A DNA stretch of 62,382 nucleotides from Allobosea sp. ASV33 (GTDB lineage: Bacteria; Pseudomonadota; Alphaproteobacteria; Rhizobiales; Beijerinckiaceae), in the NCBI RefSeq assembly GCF_016428755.1, contig NZ_JAELTI010000022.1, positions 1-62,382 on the forward strand, in the 5' to 3' direction. Below, piece by piece: positions 8,262-16,131 of this stretch. Position 1 is the stretch's first letter. Every line of letters starts with the position of its first letter. The notes under the pieces were generated by a model. The model was not told where the DNA came from. It did not search any database and saw only the letters and a list, made by a program, of their open reading frames with translations. A program made the translations under genes and the position numbers.

Positions 8262-9098
8262 TCAGAACTTTCCGGATTCGAACACCGGCATCGGCGGCAG
8301 CTTCGGCAGGGGGATGCCGAACCACTTCTGGTTGATCTTCGAGAGCTCGCCATTGCCGTCGATCTCGGCGATGAACTTGTTGGAGAACTCGGCCAGCGCG
8401 GTGTCGGACTTGCGGAAGGCCATGCCGTTGGCCTGCTCCTTCAGCGTGATCTTCGGCTCGATATTGAGCTGCGGATAATCCTTGTTGAGCTGGGCGAGAA
8501 TGGTGTTGCTCGCGCCCATCGCCTGGACCTGGCCGGAGATCAGCGCCTGGAGGGTGGTGGCATCGTCGTCGAAGCGCTTGAGCGGCGTGCCCTGCGGGAT
8601 GATGGCGCTGAGCGCGATGTCCTGCGTCGAGGCGCGCGCGACGCTGATCGTCACGTTCTTCAGGTCTTCCGGCGTCTTGATGTTGAGGCTCTTGGGCGCC
8701 AGCACATAGATCGTCAACGTGCTGTAGGGGTTGGAGAACAGCACCTGCTTCTGGCGCTCCGGGGTGATGCCGAAGGTCGCGATCAGGAGGTCGACCTTGT
8801 TGGTCAGCAGGTAGGGGATGCGGTTCGGGCCGGTGACGGGCACGAGCTCCAGCTTCACGCCGAGCGACTTGGCCATCAGCGCGGCGACGTCGGCATCGTA
8901 GCCGGCCGGCTGTTGGTTGGCGTCGGTGCCGCCGAAGGGCGGATAGTCGGTGAGCACGCCGACCATCAGCTTGCCGCGGGCCTTGATCTCGTCGGGCGTG
9001 GCGGCCTGGGCCGGGGCGGCGTGGAGTGCGGCGGAAGCGAGGCCGGCGAAGACCAGCGCGCCGAGGCTGCGGCGGCAAATCGATTTAAACAGCGACAT
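8262..9098 (-). CDS. Periplasmic amino-acid-type ABC substrate-binding protein (SBP family 3)
   Basis: The protein has 278 residues with a Sec signal peptide ending near AAPAQAA (about residue 32). Family 3 hallmarks follow: [32 protein letters not shown], then [23 protein letters not shown]. Such proteins bind polar amino acids and related small acids. It belongs to the importer with the permeases at 9144-9794 and 9804-10472 and the ATPase at 7342-8115. It is encoded in line with CoA-transferase and beta-oxidation-like genes, so the ligand may be a small carboxylic or amino acid that is then CoA-activated. This ligand assignment is inference. Confidence 0.93.
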   Translation of the reverse strand: MSLFKSICRRSLGALVFAGLASAALHAAPAQAATPDEIKARGKLMVGVLTDYPPFGGTDANQQPAGYDADVAALMAKSLGVKLELVPVTGPNRIPYLLTNKVDLLIATFGITPERQKQVLFSNPYSTLTIYVLAPKSLNIKTPEDLKNVTISVARASTQDIALSAIIPQGTPLKRFDDDATTLQALISGQVQAMGASNTILAQLNKDYPQLNIEPKITLKEQANGMAFRKSDTALAEFSNKFIAEIDGNGELSKINQKWFGIPLPKLPPMPVFESGKF

Positions 9099-9143
9099 GG
9101 ACGTTCTCCTCTGGGGTGTAGGCTTGGTATTGCGCAGCCGCGC

Positions 9144-9794
9144 CTAGCGCGCGGCGACGAGGAGCTTCTGCTCCATCCTCTTGCTGTAGGCCGAGAGCGG
9201 CCGGCAGATGACGTAATACATCAGCGCGACGAGCGCGAAGATCGTGAAGGGCCGGAAGGTCGCGTTGTTGATGATCTGCGCGGCGCGCGTCAGCTCGACG
9301 AAGCCGATGATCGAGGCGAGCGAGGTGCCTTTGATGAGCTGCACGAGGAAGCCGATCGTCGGCGGAATGGCGATGCGGACCGCCTGCGGCGCGAGGACGA
9401 GCACCATCTTCGGCCAGTAGCGCAGGCCGAGCGAGGTCGCAGCCTCCCATTGCCCGCGGGGCACGACCTCGAGCGCGCCGCGCCAGATCTCGCCCAGGAA
9501 GGCGCTGGCATGGAGCGAGAGGCCGAGCGCGGCCGCCATCCAGGGATCGACCGACCAGCCGAACAGGCCGGGCACGAAGAAGGCGAGGAAGAGCTGCATC
9601 AAGAGCGGCGTGCCCTGGAAGACCTTGATGTAGCCGGCCGAGGCGACCCTGAGCCACTTGTATTCGCCGGTGCGGGCGAGCGCGACCAGCACGCCGCCGA
9701 GCGCGCCGCCGAGGAAGGCGACGAGCGAAAGCAGCAGCGTCCAGCGCACTGCCATGATGATGTAGATGATGTCGCCTGATCCGAGCGTGCGCAT
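9144..9794 (-). CDS. Amino-acid ABC transporter permease (HisM type)
   Basis: The 216-residue inner-membrane protein has a first span at about residues 13-36 (WTLLLSLVAFLGGALGG) and several more. The segment VFQGTPLLMQLFLAFF is the conserved R/QGTPLL motif of polar amino-acid permeases, and the EAA-like loop falls around GQWEAATSLGLRYW. A GAGGTGACGAC ribosome site precedes the ATG. It lies 9 bp downstream of the companion permease and 45 bp before the binding-protein gene, so the three are cotranscribed. Confidence 0.93.
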   Translation of the reverse strand: MRTLGSGDIIYIIMAVRWTLLLSLVAFLGGALGGVLVALARTGEYKWLRVASAGYIKVFQGTPLLMQLFLAFFVPGLFGWSVDPWMAAALGLSLHASAFLGEIWRGALEVVPRGQWEAATSLGLRYWPKMVLVLAPQAVRIAIPPTIGFLVQLIKGTSLASIIGFVELTRAAQIINNATFRPFTIFALVALMYYVICRPLSAYSKRMEQKLLVAAR

Positions 9795-9803
9795 GTCGTC
9801 ACC

Positions 9804-10472
9804 TCACCGGGTTGGCTTGCGCAGGAAGGCGCGCTCGATGCCGGCGAAGACCGACCAGAAGAAGACGGAGAGGCCAAGATACATGCAGGTGACGACGAAA
9901 TAGACCTCGAAGCTGCGGAAGGTGCGCGACTGGATATCGCCCGCCACCGCCGTCAACTCGCTCGCCGCGATCGCCGAGCAGACGCTGGTGTTCAGCATCA
10001 GCAGGATGAACTGGCTGGTCAGCGAAGGGTAGATCGCCTGGATCGCCGGTTTCAGGATGATGTAGCGGAAAATCTGGAGCGGGCGCATGCCCAGCGACTT
10101 GCCCGCCTCGACCTGACCCTTCTGGATGCTCTCGATGCCGGCGCGGATGATCTCGATGCCATAGGCGCCGACATTCACCACCAGTGCCAGCAGTGCCGCG
10201 CCATTGGAGGAGAATTTCAGGCCGAGCGAGGGCAGGCCGAAATAGATCATGAAGATCTGGATCAGGAACGGCGTGTTGCGGATCAGCTCGATATATTCGT
10301 CGATGATCAAGACCAGCCATTTCGGCCCCGAGGTCTTGCCGAGCGCGCCGGCAACCGAGACCACCATGCCGATCGCCATCGCCAGCGCCGAGAGCACCAG
10401 CGAGTTGAGCAAGCCCTGCAGCAGTTCTGGCCAGGCCGCGAAGACGTCGGTGAAATCGAATTCATAGCTCAT
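9804..10472 (-). CDS. Amino-acid ABC transporter permease (HisQ type)
   Basis: The protein has 222 residues from the ATG at 10472, which gives the typical start MSYEFDFTDVFAAWPELLQG. An in-frame ATG at 10523 is possible but has its GGAGG only 2 bp away. The motif RNTPFLIQIFMIYFGLP and the EAA-like loop GQVEAGKSLGMRPLQIF identify a polar amino-acid-type permease. It forms the channel with the 9144-9794 permease. It follows the SDR gene by about 110 bp, so it may be read from the same lacI-proximal promoter or from its own. Confidence 0.92.
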   Translation of the reverse strand: MSYEFDFTDVFAAWPELLQGLLNSLVLSALAMAIGMVVSVAGALGKTSGPKWLVLIIDEYIELIRNTPFLIQIFMIYFGLPSLGLKFSSNGAALLALVVNVGAYGIEIIRAGIESIQKGQVEAGKSLGMRPLQIFRYIILKPAIQAIYPSLTSQFILLMLNTSVCSAIAASELTAVAGDIQSRTFRSFEVYFVVTCMYLGLSVFFWSVFAGIERAFLRKPTR

Positions 10473-10584
10473 GCGGACAGGCCCCTCAGGGGCTTCCGCT
10501 GCTCGACAGCCTGCATCGATCATGTCCTCCCTGAATATCCGGCCGGCTTGCCGCCGGCTTCTCGGTCGTGCCGGTCCAGTCTTG

Positions 10585-11346
10585 CTACAATCGCGGAATC
10601 AGCAAGCCGCCATCGACATTGATCACTGTTCCCGTCGCATAGGCGAATTGCCCGCTCGTCAGGGCGGCGACCGCGGCTGCGACATCCTCGCCTTCGCCCC
10701 AGCGCCCGGCGGGGATCAGCCCGTCGGCGATGCGGGCGTCGTATTTGGCCGCGACCTTTGCGGTCATGTCGGTGCGGATCACGCCAGGCCGGACTTCGAA
10801 GACCGGAATGCCCTCCGGCGCCAGCCTGACGGCGAGCGCCTTCGCCCACATCGAGAGGCCGAGCTTGGAGACGCAGTATTGCGCCCGGTCGATCGAGACG
10901 AGCTCCGTCGAAGCCGAGGTGATGAAGACGATTCCCGGACGCTCCGGCCTGTCCGCCAGCATCGCCTTCGCGACCTCCTGGCTGAGGAAGGCGGCGCCGC
11001 GCAGGTTGATGCCCATCACGAGGTCGAAGCTCTCCTCCGTGATCTCCAGCATGTCGCCACGCACAGGCGCGCCGATGCCGGCATTGGAGACGAAGAGATC
11101 GAGCCGGCCGAAGGCGGCCTTCACATCGGCGACGAGGCCGGCATGGCTCGGGACGGCCGCGACATCATGCTTGAAGAAGCGGGCCTTCGCGCCGGCCGCC
11201 TCGAACAGCTTCACGGCTTCGGCGACGGCCTCATCCTCGGCGATATCGGTGAAAGCGATGTCGTAGCCGGCCTTGGCGAGGGCGATACCGATGGCGCGGC
11301 CGATGCCGCGCCTGGCGCCGGTGATGAGAGCGACGGGACGTGTCAT
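10585..11346 (-). CDS. Short-chain dehydrogenase/reductase (FabG-like)
   Basis: The protein has 253 residues from the ATG at 11346. It shows the Rossmann glycine motif TGARRGIGRA, the NAGIG motif and the catalytic serine-tyrosine-lysine set (ITSAS, then YCVSK). The C-terminal GTVINVDGG is typical of classical FabG-like SDRs. In this operon, beside enoyl-CoA hydratase and CoA-transferase, it could oxidise a 3-hydroxyacyl-CoA; cofactor preference is not certain. It begins 1 bp after the hydratase stop. Substrate unknown. Confidence 0.9.
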   Translation of the reverse strand: MTRPVALITGARRGIGRAIGIALAKAGYDIAFTDIAEDEAVAEAVKLFEAAGAKARFFKHDVAAVPSHAGLVADVKAAFGRLDLFVSNAGIGAPVRGDMLEITEESFDLVMGINLRGAAFLSQEVAKAMLADRPERPGIVFITSASTELVSIDRAQYCVSKLGLSMWAKALAVRLAPEGIPVFEVRPGVIRTDMTAKVAAKYDARIADGLIPAGRWGEGEDVAAAVAALTSGQFAYATGTVINVDGGLLIPRL

Positions 11347-11347
11347 C

Positions 11348-12121
11348 TCACTCTCCCCGATAGGTCGGCGTGCGCTTTTCCTGGAAGGCGGAGACGCCTT
11401 CCTTGACGTCGTCCGTATAGGAGACGAACGAGCTCGCCAACGTCTCCATGATCGCGCCGGTATCCTCGTCCTCGGCGGCATTGATGAGCTGCTTGACGAC
11501 GATATTGGCGACCGGACCGCGCTGGCAGATCCGCTCGGCCATGGCCTGCGCCGCGGCGAGCGCGCCGCCCTTCTCGACGACCTGATCGACGATGCCGAGC
11601 GAAAGCGCGGTCTCGGCCGTGACGATTTCGCCGGTGAGCGCAAGGCGGCGCGCGACCTGCCCGCCGAGGCGCCGGACCAGGCGCTGCGTGCCCGACCAGC
11701 CGGGGATCATGCCGAGCCCGGTTTCGGGCAGGCCGATCTTGGCCTGGACCTCGCAGATGCGGATATCGGCGGTGACGGCGAGTTCGAGCCCGCCGCCGAG
11801 GGCATGGCCGTTCAGCGCGGCGATGACCGGCGGCTTCACCCGGGCAAGCTTATCGAAGACGCGATGCCCGGAGCGGACCCAGCCCTGACCCATCTCCAGG
11901 GCCGAGAGCCCGCCCCAGGCGACGATATCGCCGCCGGCGCAGAAGGCCTTTCCCTCGGCCGTCAGGATGACGGCGCGGACAGAGCGATCGGCGTCGATCG
12001 CATCGGCAAAGCGGCCGAGCAGGCCGACCATGACGTCGTCGAGCGCGTTGAGCTTTTCCGGCCGGGCGAGCGTGATCGTCGCGATGCCCTGGGCGATGTC
12101 GAGGCGGACGGGCTCGCTCAT
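11348..12121 (-). CDS. Enoyl-CoA hydratase/isomerase (crotonase family)
   Basis: This 257-residue crotonase has the oxyanion-hole region (GKAFCAGGDI), and both catalytic glutamates of hydratases appear present: GGGLELAV and GLPETGLGMIPG, followed by GTQRLVRRLGG. A true hydration step is therefore plausible rather than only an isomerase or decarboxylase. Its ATG overlaps the CoA-transferase stop by 4 bp (12118-12121) and the SDR follows 1 bp later, so the three are tightly coupled. It probably hydrates the enoyl-CoA made by the acyl-CoA dehydrogenase at 16132-17280. Confidence 0.92.
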   Translation of the reverse strand: MSEPVRLDIAQGIATITLARPEKLNALDDVMVGLLGRFADAIDADRSVRAVILTAEGKAFCAGGDIVAWGGLSALEMGQGWVRSGHRVFDKLARVKPPVIAALNGHALGGGLELAVTADIRICEVQAKIGLPETGLGMIPGWSGTQRLVRRLGGQVARRLALTGEIVTAETALSLGIVDQVVEKGGALAAAQAMAERICQRGPVANIVVKQLINAAEDEDTGAIMETLASSFVSYTDDVKEGVSAFQEKRTPTYRGE

Positions 12122-13710
12122 GCCGCCCTCGCGGGGAGTTCGAGGCCGATCAGGGCGTCATCGAAGAGCGCGGCGTCCATCAGCTTCGGCTGCTGCGGCA
12201 CCAGCAGCGGGAACTCGCTCTGGCTCAGGATATCGCGCTCCAGATCGACGCCGGGTGCGATCTCGGTGACGACGATGCCCTCGGCCGTCAGCTTCATCAC
12301 GCAGCGCTCGGTGACATAGGTGATGTCCTGGCCTTGGGCGATCGCACGCGGGCCGGAGAAGGAGATGTGCTCGACCGCCTCGACCAGCTTCTTCACCTTG
12401 CCCTCCTTCTCGATGACGAGCTTGCCATCGGCGATCGCGAGCTTGGCGGCGGCGCTGAAATAGCCGGAGAAGACGATGCGCTTGGCCCGCGCGGTGATGT
12501 CGATGAAGCCGCCGGCGCCCGCCGTGACATGCGGGCGTACGCCGAGCTTGGAGACGTTGACGCAGCCTTGCCGGTCGATCTGCAGGAAGGAGAGCAGCGA
12601 TAGGTCGAAGCCCGCTCCCTGGAAGTAGGTGAACTGATAGGGGGAGGGGACGATCGCCTCGGCATTGGAGGCGCAGCCGAACTGGAATTCGAGCAGCGGC
12701 ACGCCGCCGACCGCGCCCTGCTCGATCACCCAGGTGACCGCGCCGTGTTGGCCTTCCTCGATCAGGATACGCGGGACATTAGCCGAGATGCCGAAGCCGA
12801 TATTGACGGCGTCGCCGTAGCGAAGCTCCTGCGCGACGCGGCGCGCGATCACCTTGGCGACGTCGAAAGCCGGGGTCTCGAAGCTCGACAGCGGCCGGCG
12901 CACCTCACCGGAGATCGCGGGGTCGTAGACGGTCTGCGTCGTCTGCATCTGGTCGGGCGCGACCACGATCGCATCGACGAGGATGCCGGGCACGAAGACT
13001 GCCTGCGTGTTGAGGCTGCCGGCTTCGACCACGCGCTTCACCTGCGCGATGACGATGCCGCCATTGTTGCGCACGGCCAGCGCCTGATCGAGCGGGCCGA
13101 GCAGGCCGCCTTCATGCTCGTAGGAGAGATTGCCGCGCTCGTCGGCCGTGGTGGCGCGGATGATCGCGACCTTCGGGACGATGCTGCGGAAATAGAGCCA
13201 GTCCTCGCCATCGAACTCCACGCGGCTGACGATTGGTTCGGCCATGGCGCGCGCGTTCATGGCGCAGCCCTGGTGCTTGGGATCGACAAAAGTGTCCATG
13301 CCGATCTTGGTCAGCACGCCCGGCCGCTTGGCGGCGGCTTCGCGATGCATGTCGAACAGGATGCCGCTGGGGATGTTGTAGGCCGGGATCTCATTGCCCG
13401 TGACCATCTGCCAGATCGCGGGCGGCTCGGCCGAGGACGGGCCGGAGGGGTAGGAACCGCCCATGATCCGCGCCAGCAGGCCGGGCTTGGCGATGTGGTC
13501 GACGCCCTTGACGCCCCACATGTCGCCGGCCGCGATCGGATGCAGCGTCGTCAGGTTGCGCGGATGGCCGGAGGCGTCGAAGCGTCGGCCGATCGCCGCC
13601 AGCACGGCATCCGGGCAGCCGAGGCCGGAGGAGGAGGAGACCGTGACGATCGCCTGGTCCGGGATCAGGGCGGCGGCTTCGTCGGCGGAGAGGATGCGGG
13701 GGAAGGCCAT
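12118..13710 (-). CDS. Family I acyl-CoA:carboxylate CoA-transferase (fused alpha/beta subunits)
   Basis: The 530-residue single polypeptide has both halves of a family I CoA-transferase (propionate/acetate CoA-transferase type). The catalytic glutamate is E330 in VIEQGAVGG, which forms the glutamyl-CoA thioester. The segment LQIDRQGCVNVSKLG is characteristic of the C-terminal half. It would activate a carboxylic acid by CoA exchange, providing entry into the hydratase/dehydrogenase steps encoded around it. It lies 25 bp downstream of lacI and overlaps the hydratase gene by 4 bp. Confidence 0.92.
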   Translation of the reverse strand: MAFPRILSADEAAALIPDQAIVTVSSSSGLGCPDAVLAAIGRRFDASGHPRNLTTLHPIAAGDMWGVKGVDHIAKPGLLARIMGGSYPSGPSSAEPPAIWQMVTGNEIPAYNIPSGILFDMHREAAAKRPGVLTKIGMDTFVDPKHQGCAMNARAMAEPIVSRVEFDGEDWLYFRSIVPKVAIIRATTADERGNLSYEHEGGLLGPLDQALAVRNNGGIVIAQVKRVVEAGSLNTQAVFVPGILVDAIVVAPDQMQTTQTVYDPAISGEVRRPLSSFETPAFDVAKVIARRVAQELRYGDAVNIGFGISANVPRILIEEGQHGAVTWVIEQGAVGGVPLLEFQFGCASNAEAIVPSPYQFTYFQGAGFDLSLLSFLQIDRQGCVNVSKLGVRPHVTAGAGGFIDITARAKRIVFSGYFSAAAKLAIADGKLVIEKEGKVKKLVEAVEHISFSGPRAIAQGQDITYVTERCVMKLTAEGIVVTEIAPGVDLERDILSQSEFPLLVPQQPKLMDAALFDDALIGLELPARAA

Positions 13711-13735
13711 GGGTTGCGTCTCTTCGAAAAAGGGA

Positions 13736-14788
13736 TCAGCCGGCGGCAGCGAGCGCGCGCTGATAGGCGCCGCAGGATTCGCGGATGACGAGATGGGCGG
13801 GGCCGATGAAGCTTTCGGGCTCCGCTGAGGGATCGTTGATCTGCTTCAGCAGCAGCGCTGCGGCGCGCTCGCCGAGGCCGACGGGATCGACCGCGACGGT
13901 GGTCAGCGCGGGCGAGACATGGCGCGCCTCGCTGGTATCGTCGAAGCCGACGATGGCGATATCGCGCCCGACGACGAGACCGTGGCGTGCGGCGGCCAGC
14001 ATCGCGCCGATGGCTGTGACGTCGTTGTAGCAGACGACCGCGGTCGGCCGGTCGGCGAGGGAGAGCACCGCGCTCATCGCGCCGAAGCCGCCGTCGCGCG
14101 TCGGCATGCTCTCGAGATTGAGCGCCGGGTCGACATTGCGGCCGGCCGCTTCCATCGCCGAGAGGAAGCCGCCATGGCGCTCCTGCCGGACGACCATGGA
14201 ATGCATGCCGCCGAGGAAGGCGATGCGCTCGTGACCGAGATTGATGAGATGGCGCGTGACGCGGCTGGCGCCAACCAGATTTTCCGGCACGACGACGCTT
14301 GTCTCGGCACCGGGCAGGCGGCGGATCGCGACCAGCAGCGCGGTTCCGGCCGCCTTGGCCCAGTCGAGATGCTCGGGCCGCGTATCCAGCGCCGGACAAA
14401 GGATGATGCCGCCGGCGCCGTGCTCGCGCATCATCCGCATCACCTGTTCCTGCCGCACCACGCTTTCGGCGGTGTTGGCCATAAAGGCGACGTAGCCGGC
14501 CATCTGCAGGACCTTCTCCACGCCGATGGCGAATTCCGCGAAGAACGGGTTGGAGAGGTCGTTGAGGACGAGGCCGACGATGCGGGACTGCGCATTGCGC
14601 AGATTGGCGGCGCCGCGATTATAGACATAGCCGAGCCGGTCCATCGTCTGCAGGACGTGCTGGCGGGTCTCGGGCTTCACTGCGCCGCGGCCCGTGAGGA
14701 CGAGCGAGACCGTCGATTTCGAGACGCCGGCGGCGTCCGCGATCTCGATGATCGTCACCTTTCCGTTGCTGCCTTGCGGCTGCGGCAT
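13736..14788 (-). CDS. LacI-family transcriptional regulator
   Basis: The protein has 350 residues from the ATG at 14788. The N-terminal LacI helix-turn-helix reads IIEIADAAGVSKSTVSLVLTG, followed by the hinge helix region and a periplasmic-binding-like effector domain (IVGLVLNDLSNPFFAEF onward, with VVCYNDVTAIG and IAIVGFDD). It lies divergent from the DUF993 gene and first in the minus-strand operon. The 165-bp divergent region carries two palindromes (TGGAACGTTCCA core) that suit a LacI dimer, so it probably represses both directions and itself. The inducer is unknown, likely the imported acid or its CoA derivative. Confidence 0.93.
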   Translation of the reverse strand: MPQPQGSNGKVTIIEIADAAGVSKSTVSLVLTGRGAVKPETRQHVLQTMDRLGYVYNRGAANLRNAQSRIVGLVLNDLSNPFFAEFAIGVEKVLQMAGYVAFMANTAESVVRQEQVMRMMREHGAGGIILCPALDTRPEHLDWAKAAGTALLVAIRRLPGAETSVVVPENLVGASRVTRHLINLGHERIAFLGGMHSMVVRQERHGGFLSAMEAAGRNVDPALNLESMPTRDGGFGAMSAVLSLADRPTAVVCYNDVTAIGAMLAAARHGLVVGRDIAIVGFDDTSEARHVSPALTTVAVDPVGLGERAAALLLKQINDPSAEPESFIGPAHLVIRESCGAYQRALAAAG

Positions 14789-14825
14789 CGTTTCGCCCCT
14801 GATGCGCGTGGCGCTGTTCTTTTCT

Positions 14826-14837
14826 TGGAACGTTCCA
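14826..14837. promoter_or_regulatory. Putative LacI-type operator O1
   Basis: The 12-bp perfect palindrome TGGAACGTTCCA lies 38 bp upstream of the lacI start. Its central CG step and symmetry match LacI-family operators. It has the same core as O2 at 14917-14938; the two centres are 96 bp apart. Confidence 0.75.
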
Positions 14838-14903
14838 TTATCAGCGAATGGATCGGTGCGCAATATCCCTCTTTCAAAGCTTTTTGCACGCCTGTATAAG
14901 GCT

Positions 14904-14938
14904 GGAAACGCGTTCCTTTATTGGAACGTTCCAATAAA
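14904..14938. promoter_or_regulatory. Putative LacI-type operator O2 with adjacent degenerate site
   Basis: Bases 14917-14938 are a perfect 22-bp palindrome, TTTATTGGAAC/GTTCCAATAAA in two halves. It ends only 15 bp before the DUF993 start and 4 bp before its GGAGGA ribosome site. Immediately upstream, GGAAACGCGTTCC (14904-14916) looks like an expanded, degenerate copy. A TATAAG hexamer at 14895-14900 could be the -10 box of the plus-strand promoter, in which case repressor bound here would sit over the transcription start. Confidence 0.78.
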
Positions 14939-14953
14939 TAACCGGAGGAAGCG

Positions 14954-16117
14954 ATGGTCGAGATCAGCCTGCCCCGCATGGAGGGCAGCAGCGAGCGCTA
15001 CAGGCTGGCGCCGTCTTCGCCTTTCCCGCGTGCAGCCAAGGCCAACGGTATTCGCACCGTCTATGCCGCTGCCCATGTCGTCGCCGATCCGCTCAGGCTG
15101 GTCGATCCCTGGCGCGAGCCGGCCGTCGATTGGGATGCGACGCTGGCCTTCCGGCGCCATCTCTGGGGCCTGGGTTTCAAGATCGCCGAGGCGATGGACA
15201 CCTCCCAGCGCGGCATGGGGCTGGACTGGCAGAACGCGGCGGAGCTGATCACCCGCGTCCTCGCCGAGGCCAAGGCGACGCCGGGCGCCGATCTCGCCTG
15301 CGGCGCCGGCACCGATCAGCTTGCGCCGCAGGACGCTCGAAGCCTCGACGACGTGATCCGCGCCTATGAGGAGCAAATCGGCCATATAGAGGAGCACGGC
15401 GGCAAGATCATCCTGATGGCGAGCCGCGCGCTCTGCCGCGTCGCGAAGGGGCCGGAGGATTATCTCGCCGTCTATGGCCGCCTGATCCGCCAATGCTCGG
15501 GAAAGGTCATCCTGCACTGGCTCGGCGAGATGTTCGATCCGGCGCTCGCCGGCTACTGGGGCAGCCGCGATTTCGAGCCGTCGATGGAGACGGTGCTCAC
15601 CCTGATCGGCGAGCACGCCGACAAGATCGACGGCATCAAGATCTCGCTGCTCGACGCCGGCAAGGAGATCACAATGCGCCGGCGCCTGCCGGCGGGCGTG
15701 GTCATGTATACCGGCGACGATTTCAACTATGCAGAGCTGATCGGCGGCGACGATCAAGGCTTCTCGCACGGGCTGCTGGGGATATTCGATCCGATCGCAC
15801 CGGCTGCGGCCGCCGCCTTCGCCAGGCTGGAGGCGGGGGATCGCGCCGGCTTCCACGCCATCCTCGACCCGACCGTCGCGCTCTCGCGCCGGCTCTTCGA
15901 GGCGCCGACGCAGCATTACAAATGCGGCGTCGTCTTCCTCGCCTGGCTGAACGGCTTCCAGAGCCATTTCCGCATGGTTGGCGGTGCCGAATCCGCGCGC
16001 GGCATCCTGCATTACGCCGATCTCTTCCGCCTCGCCGACCAGTCGGGGCTCCTGATCGATCCCGAATTGGCGGCGCGCCGGATGACCCATCTCTGCGCCG
16101 TCAATGGTGTCGCCTGA
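14954..16117 (+). CDS. DUF993 family protein, DHDPS-like TIM-barrel enzyme
   Basis: This 387-residue protein belongs to the uncharacterised DUF993 family. The fold appears related to the dihydrodipicolinate synthase/aldolase class: the segment KIDGIKISLLDAGKE matches the GIK motif that carries the Schiff-base lysine, here K229. HWLGEMFDP and GDDFNYAELI are other conserved-looking patches. No signal peptide or membrane span is present. A GGAGGA site at 14943-14948 precedes the ATG. It is followed 14 bp later by the acyl-CoA dehydrogenase and lies under the O2 operator. An aldolase or lyase role in the CoA-dependent pathway is my inference; no function is established by the sequence. Confidence 0.85.
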   Translation: MVEISLPRMEGSSERYRLAPSSPFPRAAKANGIRTVYAAAHVVADPLRLVDPWREPAVDWDATLAFRRHLWGLGFKIAEAMDTSQRGMGLDWQNAAELITRVLAEAKATPGADLACGAGTDQLAPQDARSLDDVIRAYEEQIGHIEEHGGKIILMASRALCRVAKGPEDYLAVYGRLIRQCSGKVILHWLGEMFDPALAGYWGSRDFEPSMETVLTLIGEHADKIDGIKISLLDAGKEITMRRRLPAGVVMYTGDDFNYAELIGGDDQGFSHGLLGIFDPIAPAAAAAFARLEAGDRAGFHAILDPTVALSRRLFEAPTQHYKCGVVFLAWLNGFQSHFRMVGGAESARGILHYADLFRLADQSGLLIDPELAARRMTHLCAVNGVA

Positions 16118-16131
16118 GGAGGAAGCAAATC

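Noticed and set aside
10530..10565. GCCGGC repeats downstream of the SDR stop as a terminator
   Set aside because: The repeats can pair in several weak ways, no T tract follows and the importer genes continue on the same strand.
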